From NCBI GenBank assembly GCA_027622275.1, contig JAQBZB010000073.1:1-33981 (forward strand): 33,981 nucleotides of DNA. The letters are read 5' to 3'. This DNA is from Planctomycetota bacterium. GTDB taxonomy: Bacteria; Planctomycetota; Planctomycetia; Pirellulales; Pirellulaceae. Shown here in pieces: positions 25,308-32,871 of this stretch (positions within the stretch are counted from its first letter, which is position 1; every line of letters starts with the position of its first letter). The notes under the pieces are model-generated. The model saw only the letters and a list, made by a program, of their open reading frames with translations. It was not told the origin of the DNA and searched no databases. The translations under genes and the position numbers were made by a program.

Positions 25308-26174
25308 TTAACGCAGCAAGGTTCTGAGAAGTGAATCGAGGTGTTCGTCGCTCGGCGGCAGCGGCGCGCTTACCCGGCCCGTGACGCCCGTATAAGCGTT
25401 CTTGTTCTCCTCGCGAAGCATCTTCAAGACCTGCTTATAGAACTTCCGCTCTTGATCATAGTCGCCCTTGTGATGCGATTGCAACGCAGCGGCGAGGTAG
25501 TCCTGATAGGGCTCGCGAAGCGGATTCCCTTTGACGTAGTGGGCCTCGATTTGGAGCCGAGCGTCCTTCTTGCTGTCGGGCTCGGCGTAGTAGGACGTCG
25601 TATCAAGCAACAGCATCGACAACGAAGCGAGCAAACTGAAACACAGCACACCGACTAAGAGCAGCGGACTGGACTTCTGTCCGTCGGCATCCAACGCGGC
25701 GTTGGATTTCCCCTCGGTCAGCACCAGCATCGGCAATTGGCCATCTTGGCCCAGCTCGATTGCCGTCTCGGTTGATTCGCCCGCGATAAACCTCGCCGGC
25801 TGAGCGGCGCGCGGCGCGACGGCCGCGGGCGCCGCCGGCTGTTTCGGACGAGTCTGTTGTTTCGCAGGTTCGGGCGGCGCGGCAGCTGGCTTCGGTGCGG
25901 GTGCCTTGCCCGGAGGATAGTACGCATCCGTCGAAGGCAGCGCCCGCTCCGATCGTTTGGCAATGGCGGGTGGTTCTGCCTTGGAGTCCTCCGGAGTTTG
26001 AGACACGGGGCGTGCGCTGGAGGGCGGCGGAGGGGGAACCGCTCGCTTGCCGTGGCTTGGATCGGAAATCGGGAACTGCGCATTGCAACCCGGACAGGCC
26101 GCGACTTGGCCGATCAACTCGTCGGGCGCGACAAGCTCTTGTCCACAGGTTGGGCAATGAACAGCGACTGGCAT
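25308..26174 (-). CDS. Zinc-ribbon, proline-rich single-pass membrane protein
   Basis: This gene encodes 288 residues. The N-terminus has two CxxC pairs (Cys7/Cys10 and Cys27/Cys30) in the MJ0042-type zinc-ribbon pattern CPTCGQELVAPDELIG...CPGCNAQF. Residues 40-130 are low-complexity and Pro/Ala-rich. Residues 170-190 form one membrane segment (PLLLVGVLCFSLLASLSMLL), and the last 100 residues are helical and charged (YQDYLAAALQSHHKGDYDQE), perhaps one TPR-like pair. The zinc ribbon should be cytoplasmic and the C-terminus outside, the same topology as the kinase encoded 5 bp downstream. It lies 18 bp after tadC. The function is unknown; co-encoding suggests a partner or adaptor of the kinase. 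Confidence 0.7.
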   Translation of the reverse strand: MPVAVHCPTCGQELVAPDELIGQVAACPGCNAQFPISDPSHGKRAVPPPPPSSARPVSQTPEDSKAEPPAIAKRSERALPSTDAYYPPGKAPAPKPAAAPPEPAKQQTRPKQPAAPAAVAPRAAQPARFIAGESTETAIELGQDGQLPMLVLTEGKSNAALDADGQKSSPLLLVGVLCFSLLASLSMLLLDTTSYYAEPDSKKDARLQIEAHYVKGNPLREPYQDYLAAALQSHHKGDYDQERKFYKQVLKMLREENKNAYTGVTGRVSAPLPPSDEHLDSLLRTLLR

Positions 26175-26192
26175 TGGATTGACGGAACCTCT

Positions 26193-27122
26193 CTAAAAAT
26201 CGACGCCAAACATCAAGTAGTTCAAGGCGAACGGTCCCAGGATAATCAATACGGCCGCTGCCATCACGAGCACGCCCGGCAGCAACATGTTCACGCTCGC
26301 TTCGCCTGCCAGCGTCTCGGCCCGTTGGCTTCGCTTGACCCGCAAGAGATCGGCCTGTGTCCGGAAGATATGCGACAACGGCGTCCCCAGTTCCTCGCTC
26401 TGGATGATCGAGCCGATGATGGCGCCGATTTCTTCATCGTTCAACCGCTTTCGCACGTTGTCAAAAGCTTCCGTCCGCGCCTTCCCCATGTTCATGTCCG
26501 TCAGCACGCGCCCGAACTCGACCGATACCGGATGTCCCTCGAACTCCCGCACGGCTTGCTTCAGCGAGTCCAAGAAGCTGGCTCCGGCTTCCATCAGCAG
26601 GGTGAGCAGATCAAGGAAAAACGGCAGACGACGCTTGATGATCACAAGACGCTGTTGTGCTTGTTTCGCGAGACGCCGGCGAAGCAACCAGCCCGTGATT
26701 CCCGTCAGCATTAGCGCCGTGACAGTGCCCGCCATCCCCATGTAGCTGATGCAGGCAAAGAAGTAGGCGGGGGCCATCAGCAGCGCCAGCAGTTCGCAAC
26801 GGGCAAGATACTCTTCCGGCAGCCAGAAGCGAGGCAGACCAGCCGCCTGGATTTGACGGTGGACCTCCGGCAAGGATGTTGAAAACGCGGCGCGGTTGAG
26901 TTTTGCGAAGAGACGAATCAATGGCTGAAACAAGCGGTAGACCGGGTCCATTTGCCGGAGCTTGTTAATCCGGCTGATGTCGTAGCGCCACTCCGCGTCC
27001 TGTTCGAGGTCTTCGGTCGTGAGCGCGGCAACGATCCACCAGACGCTCATGGCGACGAAAGCTCCGACCACAACGGTTCCCGCGACAGCGATCGATTCGG
27101 TTTCGGCAAGCAGCAAGATCAT
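26193..27122 (-). CDS. tadC: TadC-like inner-membrane platform protein (type II secretion F family)
   Basis: This gene encodes 309 residues. The F-domain helices read PFFLDLLTLLMEAGASFLDSL, then the conserved LGTPLSHIFRTQADLLRVKR and the end block GEASVNMLLPGVLVMAAAVLI. Membrane segments lie near the N-terminus, in the middle (PAYFFACISYMGMAGTVTAL) and at the C-terminus. TadC and TadB form the membrane platform on which the CpaF/TadA motor acts to extrude Flp-type pilins. The gene begins 1 bp after the tadB stop, so the two are almost certainly translated together and expected to form a complex. Confidence 0.88.
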   Translation of the reverse strand: MILLLAETESIAVAGTVVVGAFVAMSVWWIVAALTTEDLEQDAEWRYDISRINKLRQMDPVYRLFQPLIRLFAKLNRAAFSTSLPEVHRQIQAAGLPRFWLPEEYLARCELLALLMAPAYFFACISYMGMAGTVTALMLTGITGWLLRRRLAKQAQQRLVIIKRRLPFFLDLLTLLMEAGASFLDSLKQAVREFEGHPVSVEFGRVLTDMNMGKARTEAFDNVRKRLNDEEIGAIIGSIIQSEELGTPLSHIFRTQADLLRVKRSQRAETLAGEASVNMLLPGVLVMAAAVLIILGPFALNYLMFGVDF

Positions 27123-27123
27123 G

Positions 27124-27963
27124 TCAGATATCCGTGTTGAGGATCTTTAACGCCCACAGATAGGCCACCAAGTTCAACACGAGCGACACGGACAGAATCA
27201 GTTGTCCCGGCAACGTCGTGAACAGCCGCTCGGTATTCACGGGATCAACAAACGCATAGACGAACAAGAGCAACGCGGGCACAATCGCCATGTAAACGGC
27301 CGACTTGCGGGCCTGAGCCGTCTCGGAAACCACTTTTCGTTCCAGCCGTTGCAATTCGACAACCGAGTGCGAGATCCGCTCCACCGTCTCGTTCAACCGG
27401 CCGCCGCTCTCCCGGCTTGCCAACAAAGCTGCCGCGAAGAGGACGAAGTTTTCGCTTTTCAATCGCTCCTTGGCCTCGGTTAGCGTCCGTTCAAGCGGCT
27501 TGCCGAGTTTGTACTCGCCGACGATCTGGTGAAACTCCTGGCTGATGGGCTTGGGACATTCGAACGCCAACAGCTCCATCGACTGCGGAATGGAGAGGCC
27601 CGCGCGAATCGCGCTGGAAAACATCACCATCGCATCCGCCAGTTGATCCTCGATTTTCTGTCTCCGAGCCTGCGCCGCTCGTCGCACGACGTACCACGGG
27701 CCGGCGCACATAATGACCGCCACCGGAACGGCAAGCGCCACGGCATCGAGCCCAATCCACAACACCAGGAAAACCGTTGCCACAATACCAAGCCACGTAT
27801 TCACCCACCGACGAATATGTTTCGACTTGAATCGCAGCCCACGCAGCCGCTCTCGCAAATCCGCTTCAACGAAGTCAATCGCCGCCGAGTAGTTTTCCAG
27901 GTTTGCATACGCGATCCCCGCGACACACAGTCCAGTGATCGAGCTGAGGAGGATGGCGTTCAT
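27124..27963 (-). CDS. tadB: TadB-like inner-membrane platform protein (type II secretion F family)
   Basis: This gene encodes 279 residues from ATG 27963. The F-domain core is IEDQLADAMVMFSSAIRAGL, then SIPQSMELLAFECPKPISQE, EYKLGKPLERTL and ALLASRESGGRLNETVERIS, matching TadB. Membrane helices flank it (VATVFLVLWIGLDAVALAVP before; VYMAIVPALLLFVYAFVDP and the C-terminal LSVSLVLNLVAYLWAL after). In Tad systems tadB normally follows cpaF directly. Here about 1.1 kb holding a REP transposase separates them, and the left REP hairpins end only about 60 bp before the TadB stop-to-start direction's upstream side, so its translation start lies just beyond the inserted unit. Confidence 0.88.
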   Translation of the reverse strand: MNAILLSSITGLCVAGIAYANLENYSAAIDFVEADLRERLRGLRFKSKHIRRWVNTWLGIVATVFLVLWIGLDAVALAVPVAVIMCAGPWYVVRRAAQARRQKIEDQLADAMVMFSSAIRAGLSIPQSMELLAFECPKPISQEFHQIVGEYKLGKPLERTLTEAKERLKSENFVLFAAALLASRESGGRLNETVERISHSVVELQRLERKVVSETAQARKSAVYMAIVPALLLFVYAFVDPVNTERLFTTLPGQLILSVSLVLNLVAYLWALKILNTDI

Positions 27964-28021
27964 GTTGCGAGGATGTCGAGTGCAATTCGTTCGAGAGCGT
28001 CGAGTTCGTTCGTGCGGCTCC

Positions 28022-28042
28022 CCATCCGGCTCGTCCGGATGG
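28022..28042 (+). repeat. REP hairpin A
   Basis: CCATCCGG (28022-28029) and CCGGATGG (28035-28042) form a perfect 8-bp stem around the loop CTCGT. It is the outer left repeat of the RAYT unit. Confidence 0.9.
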
Positions 28043-28059
28043 AAGCAAAGATTGTTGAG

Positions 28060-28932
28060 TTAGTTAGTCGTATTCCTGTCATTCCTCACGGCCCCATCCA
28101 GCTCGTCTGGATGGTGAGAAAGATTCGACTGCGATAGCCTCCGAACCGCGTCCATGTTGTATTCTCCAAAACTCCCCACATAAAACCCATCGGCCCAAAG
28201 TCGAGAATTCCCGACCGCATACGCCAGATTGTTCTGAAAGCACCGACCAATCTCTGCCGGAGAATGTTCGATATTCCCTCGCAGCGCGACGTGCAAATGG
28301 TCCGGCATTAATGACAGCGAAGAAATCGCATAACCTTTCTTCTCCGCGATCTTGTCGCATGTGTCGCGCAAAACGCACAATTGATTGACGTCCGCGATGC
28401 GATGCCGCGCCTGCGTGACTAATACGACGTGGAGGTTGTACCAATAGCGGCCGCGAGCTGACGCCGTCGGCACCACCAGGTCGACATTCGAGTTAACAAC
28501 GGTGTAAGACTTCAGTTTCTGCTCAAAGCCCGTATCCACGAATCGTTCGCGGCTCACCTGTTCCCGGATATACTTCTCGACATCAACTCGACGATTCTCG
28601 CCGAGCGACCTCACCGCGAGCTTTCTGCTAAATGGCAGTGACAACTTCGCTTGGCGAATGGCGTGGTCGAGCCGGCCTTTCACGCGTTGAGCAAGCATGG
28701 CGGGCGAGACGGTTGGCGAGCTGCTCAACGTCAGTTGTACGAGTTCCGGCGTCCAACGATGTTCCAAGAGACGCAGGCCATCTTTCGCGAAGCCGTCGGC
28801 CAACGTCTCCAACAATGACGTTGGGCAGGTTGCAAAGCTTCCACCCGCGGGCCAGCCGGTCCAGGAGTAGCGCAGATGGTAAGCCGGATTGGCATTGTCG
28901 ATGTCGTACAGCGGTTGTGGAGTCGCCGTCAT
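28060..28932 (-). CDS. REP-associated tyrosine transposase (RAYT, Y1 / IS200-like), apparently two-domain
   Basis: This gene encodes 290 residues. The C-terminal half is a Y1 transposase domain: SLMPDHLHVALRG carries the H-x-H metal motif (His212, His214) and FGEYNMDAVRR holds the likely nucleophile Tyr258. The N-terminal half has the same rhythm (LRLLEHRWTPELVQLTLS, then VSPAMLAQRVKGRLDHAIR), but the HxH position reads as Q-L-T, so it looks like a degenerate second Y1 copy. Such enzymes cut single-stranded DNA at REP hairpins. The gene is single-copy here, flanked by inverted REPs, and runs in the direction of the surrounding Tad-type operon. Its last codons lie over REP B, so the C-terminal end (HHPDELDGAV) is repeat-derived. 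Confidence 0.85.
   Translation of the reverse strand: MTATPQPLYDIDNANPAYHLRYSWTGWPAGGSFATCPTSLLETLADGFAKDGLRLLEHRWTPELVQLTLSSSPTVSPAMLAQRVKGRLDHAIRQAKLSLPFSRKLAVRSLGENRRVDVEKYIREQVSRERFVDTGFEQKLKSYTVVNSNVDLVVPTASARGRYWYNLHVVLVTQARHRIADVNQLCVLRDTCDKIAEKKGYAISSLSLMPDHLHVALRGNIEHSPAEIGRCFQNNLAYAVGNSRLWADGFYVGSFGEYNMDAVRRLSQSNLSHHPDELDGAVRNDRNTTN
28094..28114 (+). repeat. REP hairpin B
   Basis: CCATCCAG (28094-28101) and CTGGATGG (28107-28114) pair perfectly around the same CTCGT loop. One G-C pair of REP A is replaced by A-T on both sides, a compensatory change. The hairpin overlaps the last codons of the transposase gene. Confidence 0.9.
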
Positions 28933-28945
28933 TGAATCTCATTCA

Positions 28946-28966
28946 CCATCCACACGAGGCGGATGG
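28946..28966 (-). repeat. REP hairpin B' (inverted)
   Basis: CCATCC pairs with GGATGG around the loop ACGAG (reverse complement of CTCGT), with one internal mismatch in the 8-bp stem. It is the inverted partner of REP B, 14 bp upstream of the transposase start. Confidence 0.8.
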
Positions 28967-29013
28967 GGTCTTTCTTGATGAGGTGTCTCGTGCTAACTCG
29001 TTAATCTTTGCTT

Positions 29014-29034
29014 CCATCCGGGCGAGCCGGATGG
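29014..29034 (-). repeat. REP hairpin A' (inverted)
   Basis: CCATCCGG (29014-29021) and CCGGATGG (29027-29034) form a perfect 8-bp stem around GCGAG. It is the inverted partner of REP A, and the match extends through the 13-bp tail AATCTTTGCTTCC. Confidence 0.9.
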
Positions 29035-29104
29035 GGGCAATGCGTTGTCGTGAGGACTTCTGACGTTTTCAAAACTCCGAAAGTCTACCCGGTTCAAGGT
29101 CTGT

Positions 29105-30994
29105 TCACTTCCCATACAGAAACTCAATCTCCAACAGGTTCTTCTCCACCAGAGAATCGGCGAACGACGGCATGTATCCCGTGGGGCGAAGGGCGAGGCC
29201 GTCGCGGCGATTGAAGATGTCCGTGATCATAACATCCGTCGTGTGCGGGTGGACGCCGGTGACTTCCGACACTTGGCTGACCACGCGCTTGCCCGTCGGC
29301 AGCCGGTCGATGTGGACAATGATGTCGATCGCCGACGCAATTTGCCGATGAATCGAGCTGATCGGCAACTCGGCACCCATCAGCATCAGCAGCTCCAGCC
29401 GCTCGATAACCTCTTCGGCGCTGTTGGCGTGGACGGTGGTCATGGAACCGGCGTGTCCGGTGTTCATGGCTTGCACCATGTCCAGCGCCTCGCCGCCTCG
29501 ACATTCACCGACGACGATCCGATCGGGCCTCATCCGCAACGCGTTGCGGACCAAGTCTCGAATCAGGTACGCCCCGACGCCTTCGACATTCGCGGGCTTG
29601 CTCTCCAAGGACACCACGTGTTCCTGGTGCAAACGCAACTCACAAGTATCCTCGATCGTGACAACCCGTTCTTTGTAAGGAATGAAGCTGCTGAGCACGT
29701 TCAACATCGTTGTCTTGCCCGAGCCGGTCCCGCCGCTGATCAGGATACTCCGGTGATCGATCACACACGCCCGGATGAACGTCGCGGCGGCCTTCGTGAT
29801 GCTCTTAAAGTCGATCAGGTCATCCATCTTCAAACGCTGGATCGGAAACTTGCGGATCGTCAGGCACGGCCCGAACACGGCCAGCGGCGGGATGATCGCG
29901 TTCACGCGCGAGCCGTCCGGCAACCGGGCATCGACCAGCGGCTGGCTCTTGTCGATGCGGCGTCCAACCTGCGCGACGATGCGTTCGATGATCGACTCCG
30001 TCACTTTCTCGGAGATAAAGCGACGTCCCGATTTCTCGATCACGCCGTCTCGTTCGACGTAGATCTGGTCGCTGCGGACCACCATCACCTCCGAGATCGT
30101 CGGAGCGCGAAGCAGGTCTTGCAGCGGGCCGAAACCGAAGACGATGTCCTTCAAGTCCTTCTTCAGCGTGCGAAGGACAATGTACTTGCGAAGCTCTTGA
30201 TGCAGGTGCGGGCGCAGATGGTGGAAGACATCGTTGAAATTGCCTTCGACACAGTGAATCTTGCTGCTGATGTCCGGCAATCCTTCCAACTTGAGCTTCT
30301 CGCGGGAGAATTGCAGCAGACTGTGCAGTTCGGTTTCACGCTCGGGCACGAGCGTCGCCGGGACGTCGAACTCGTTCGTCGTCAACACCGCCAGATCGAA
30401 GATCTCCTCGTCGCCGGTCTCCATGATCAGTTGGTTGATCGCATGATCGCGCAGACTGAGGCCCGTGATCTCCTCGATCAAGGCATCGTTTTCGCCGCCG
30501 AAAACATTCAGCTCGCGGCAGACGTCTTCGATATTGTTTTCCAGCAGGAGAATATTGTCCGTGTTGTCGCCGCGAGCTGTTTCCATGTCGTACAGATCGA
30601 GACGTTCGAGCAGCTTCTGGTGAATCCGCAGCTCGAGATCGGCCACGATGGAGCGCAGATGAGCCTCCAGTTCGGCGCGGCCGATCGCCGTGACCTGATC
30701 CGTGTCGAAGCTGAGCGTGTACGGCCAGATGCGGACCTTGACCGAAGGCTCGAACGTGACCCGCTCGCCTCCCAACACTTCGGTCTCGCCGACGACGCAG
30801 CTGTTGACGCCGACATTCTCGAGTTCCAGTTGTCCGTCGCCATTGGCTCGCCGCACGACGGCATGACGACGAGAAACTAACGGACTTCGCAAGACGACAT
30901 CATTCGACGCGTCGCGCCCGATATGCAGTTCCTCGGCGTCCAGTTCGACGACCGAGCGGCGGCTTTCGTTGACTTTGTTGAACCAGATTTTCAT
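29105..30994 (-). CDS. cpaF: CpaF/TadA-type secretion ATPase with N-terminal FHA domain
   Basis: This gene encodes 629 residues. Residues 1-100 form an FHA domain: LHIGRDASNDVVL, then SPLVSRRHAVV, then LELENVGVNSCVV, giving the GR, S-x-x-H and N positions that bind phosphothreonine peptides. Residues 110-280 are a helical linker. From about 285 the secretion ATPase follows: FGPLQDLL, DARLPDGSRVNAIIPP, Walker A GGTGSGKT (421-428), Asp-box VTIEDTCELRL, Walker B-like VVGECRGGEALDMVQAMNTG and the His box GSMTTVHANS. The hexameric motor powers Tad pilus assembly or secretion from the cytoplasmic face. It lies 80 bp after cpaB, across a hairpin. No strong Shine-Dalgarno is visible. Confidence 0.9.
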   Translation of the reverse strand: MKIWFNKVNESRRSVVELDAEELHIGRDASNDVVLRSPLVSRRHAVVRRANGDGQLELENVGVNSCVVGETEVLGGERVTFEPSVKVRIWPYTLSFDTDQVTAIGRAELEAHLRSIVADLELRIHQKLLERLDLYDMETARGDNTDNILLLENNIEDVCRELNVFGGENDALIEEITGLSLRDHAINQLIMETGDEEIFDLAVLTTNEFDVPATLVPERETELHSLLQFSREKLKLEGLPDISSKIHCVEGNFNDVFHHLRPHLHQELRKYIVLRTLKKDLKDIVFGFGPLQDLLRAPTISEVMVVRSDQIYVERDGVIEKSGRRFISEKVTESIIERIVAQVGRRIDKSQPLVDARLPDGSRVNAIIPPLAVFGPCLTIRKFPIQRLKMDDLIDFKSITKAAATFIRACVIDHRSILISGGTGSGKTTMLNVLSSFIPYKERVVTIEDTCELRLHQEHVVSLESKPANVEGVGAYLIRDLVRNALRMRPDRIVVGECRGGEALDMVQAMNTGHAGSMTTVHANSAEEVIERLELLMLMGAELPISSIHRQIASAIDIIVHIDRLPTGKRVVSQVSEVTGVHPHTTDVMITDIFNRRDGLALRPTGYMPSFADSLVEKNLLEIEFLYGK

Positions 30995-31040
30995 GGGCGA
31001 GAGTGTCGTGGTTCGCAGTTTCTCCAGGAAGCCCGCGAAC

Positions 31041-31073
31041 GAATGTCCTTTCGCGGAGCGAAAGGCGACATTC
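31041..31073. repeat. CTTTCGC hairpin between cpaB and cpaF
   Basis: CCTTTCGC-GGA-GCGAAAGG (31047-31065) is extended outward by GAATGT/ACATTC, giving a stem of about 14 bp in all with a small break. It begins two bases past the cpaB stop. It shares its core with the pair at 15528-15571. It may stabilise the cpaB transcript end or attenuate cpaF; no T-run follows. Confidence 0.7.
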
Positions 31074-31074
31074 C

Positions 31075-31815
31075 TTAATTACTCGAATGCAAAATGATGC
31101 CAATGTTCCGGTAGTCGCTTGTGGCTAAGCGATCCCGCAATCTCTTTGCCCGTTCGACTTCTTCGGGCTTGGTAATATCGACGACAATGCCAATCTGGCG
31201 TTCCTGAAGCGGGGCGCGGCGCGACGCTTTCATTACATCCAACGTCCCCAGACGATCGCCGAGCGACTTCACGCGGAACGGACCGATCTCTTCGGTAGGC
31301 CCGACGACCGCGTCGGCAACGCTTTCCGCAACGTCCTCCGCCGGCGCGTTGCTGCCCAGCCGTGTTGGCTGGCTCGCGTAAACGGGCACAATGAAGGTGA
31401 TTCGATCACCGGGATTGACGAGCGAAGGCACGAACGAGCGGCTGTCGACGGGCACCCAGAACATCTCTTCGTTGTCGTCCAGCTTCAACTCGGCAGGCGG
31501 CGTGCGATGATCGGCTCGGAAGACCAATTCGCCTCCTTCGTAGTCACGCGTCGCGGGCGAGCCTTCGAGCGTCGCGCGATCGTCGTACAAATACACGAAG
31601 TCCTGAAGATTCTTGGCGTGACGCTCGGGGATCCTGACTTCGACAAAGTGCCGTCCAGCGAGCGGCTGCCCCGGCGCGACGGAGACTCCTTCGGCGATCC
31701 CGAGGAACGAAACGCTGGCAACGTCCCGTGTCTTGTTTTCCAGGTAGAGCCAATTCAAGACGCCGCCGAGCAATCCCAAAAAAACCGCGAAGATCAATCC
31801 GTAAGCACCCTTCAT
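31075..31815 (-). CDS. cpaB: CpaB/RcpC-like pilus assembly protein
   Basis: The start at ATG 31815 (MKGAYGLIFAVFLGLLGGVL) is preferred; the longer frame to 31878 translates the GGTGGGC repeat. The product is 246 residues. One N-terminal membrane segment is followed by SAF/antifreeze-like domain segments (AGRHFVEVRIPERH, GGELVFRADH, VDSRSFVPSLVNPGDRITFI), the order seen in CpaB/RcpC proteins. CpaB is periplasmic and is thought to help gate or link the outer-membrane secretin. No secretin gene is in the window; it may lie elsewhere. It is the first recognisable Tad assembly gene of the operon after the pseudopilin-like genes. Confidence 0.75.
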   Translation of the reverse strand: MKGAYGLIFAVFLGLLGGVLNWLYLENKTRDVASVSFLGIAEGVSVAPGQPLAGRHFVEVRIPERHAKNLQDFVYLYDDRATLEGSPATRDYEGGELVFRADHRTPPAELKLDDNEEMFWVPVDSRSFVPSLVNPGDRITFIVPVYASQPTRLGSNAPAEDVAESVADAVVGPTEEIGPFRVKSLGDRLGTLDVMKASRRAPLQERQIGIVVDITKPEEVERAKRLRDRLATSDYRNIGIILHSSN

Positions 31816-31840
31816 CAGTCGTCTCTCTATTGGTAAGGTC

Positions 31841-31879
31841 GGCTGTGCCCACCATCGGCCTTGGTGGGCACGGCCCACC
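31841..31879. repeat. GGTGGGC-type hairpin between the unknown gene and cpaB
   Basis: GGCTGTGCCCACCA (31841-31854) pairs with TGGTGGGCACGGCC (31862-31875) at 13 of 14 positions. Within it GGTGGGC-ACG-GCCCACC (31863-31879) can form an alternative perfect 7-bp hairpin. The two folds are mutually exclusive. The repeat fills most of the 75-bp gap between the neighbouring genes. Confidence 0.75.
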
Positions 31880-31890
31880 CTGCAAAGTCT

Positions 31891-32850
31891 TCAATCCCCA
31901 AGCCTGTGGTTGGGTGATGTGATGACGAGGCTGCGGATGGTTTCTTCACCGTCGAGGTGAATTACGACATCCACCACTTCATCCCCGGCACTAACAAACC
32001 GGCGTCTCCAACTTCCAAAATCGACTTGCCAATCGTTGCCGCGCCGGGGCGATGCCGCGGCGAATAGCTCGTCATAAAACCTGGTCCAACTTTCCACCGT
32101 TCCGATTCCCGCGTATCCGACCATGTTGCCGCCGCGATCGGTTCGTAAGGATAGGGTTCGCCGCCCGCCAGGGGGCGCGGGCCGGATCAATCTCTCGGGC
32201 GTCGTTTCAGCAGTCGCGTCAGACGAGTACGTGAAGAGTGTCCACTCGGATTGCGGTTCCCCCGCGGGTGTCGCCTCGGGAACGGCAAGTCCCCAGGATA
32301 CCACGCGCCGATCCGGCGTCGCAACGTGCGGATCGGAACTTCGCACACCGAGAACCATCGGCAGCGGGACTTCGATTTGGTAGATCGACCAGCGGTTCGC
32401 TTGTTCTTCAACCGGCACGAGCCTGTTCGCGGCGTCCAGCATCCGTTGTTCGGCAGGTCCGAAATCGCGTGCCAGCGGCTCCGACGAATCGATGGCTTTG
32501 CGGCTGGCAGCTCGAAGTTGCTCCAGAACTTTCGTCACATCGCCAACGAATTCTTGACGGTTCAAAACGAAAGGACAGTCACCGAACTCCAGCAATTGAC
32601 GAGCAGCAGTTGCGGGCGGAACGTGATCGCCGACGACGGCAGCGAGCGGCGAAACGTCGTTCGCGGACGAATCGCCGCGCCACCACGAGACGACTTCGCG
32701 ACCAAACGCGATCCCCACGATCACGATCACACCCGTCACCAGCAAGTTCGTGGCGAGATTACCGATTCGCTTGGCGATCGACGGGAAACCCGCTGCGTTG
32801 GCGAGAGCTTTGCGGTCGTGCGCTGGTGTTTGCTGAGGCTTGCGAGTCAT
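31891..32850 (-). CDS. Hypothetical membrane-anchored protein in the Tad-type operon
   Basis: This gene encodes 319 residues from ATG 32850, 21 bp after the TadE-like gene. A short basic cytoplasmic N-terminus is followed by one membrane helix (ATNLLVTGVIVIVGIAFG, about residues 33-50) and an extracytoplasmic domain of about 265 residues. The domain has no motif I recognise; features include CPFVLNRQEF, RWSIYQIEVPLPMVLGV, and a C-terminal VVDVVIHLDGEETIRSLVI strand pair. Its size and topology are similar to pseudopilin-associated or TadG-like accessory proteins, but I cannot assign it. Spacing makes it part of the operon. Confidence 0.6.
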   Translation of the reverse strand: MTRKPQQTPAHDRKALANAAGFPSIAKRIGNLATNLLVTGVIVIVGIAFGREVVSWWRGDSSANDVSPLAAVVGDHVPPATAARQLLEFGDCPFVLNRQEFVGDVTKVLEQLRAASRKAIDSSEPLARDFGPAEQRMLDAANRLVPVEEQANRWSIYQIEVPLPMVLGVRSSDPHVATPDRRVVSWGLAVPEATPAGEPQSEWTLFTYSSDATAETTPERLIRPAPPGGRRTLSLRTDRGGNMVGYAGIGTVESWTRFYDELFAAASPRRGNDWQVDFGSWRRRFVSAGDEVVDVVIHLDGEETIRSLVITSPNHRLGD

Positions 32851-32871
32851 GCGGAATCCGGCCTTTGCTCA

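Larger units (their letters stand above)
28022..29034. mobile_element. REP / RAYT unit (REPtron) with nested inverted REP pairs
   Basis: One transposase gene is flanked on each side by two REP hairpins arranged A-B-gene-B'-A'. A (28022-28042) and A' (29014-29034) are inverted copies, each with stem CCATCCGG/CCGGATGG. B (28094-28114) and B' (28946-28966) are inverted copies of a variant. The similarity extends past the stems: A and A' share GGAAGCAAAGATT, and B and B' share GGTGA..GA..GATTC. The unit lies between the cpaF-like and tadB-like genes. Confidence 0.85.

Noticed and set aside
29243-30880. A 545-codon plus-strand open frame opposite the CpaF-like gene
   Set aside because: The minus strand encodes clear FHA and ATPase motifs; the plus frame gives an Arg/His/Asp-rich sequence with no recognisable domain. 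It is a GC-driven shadow.
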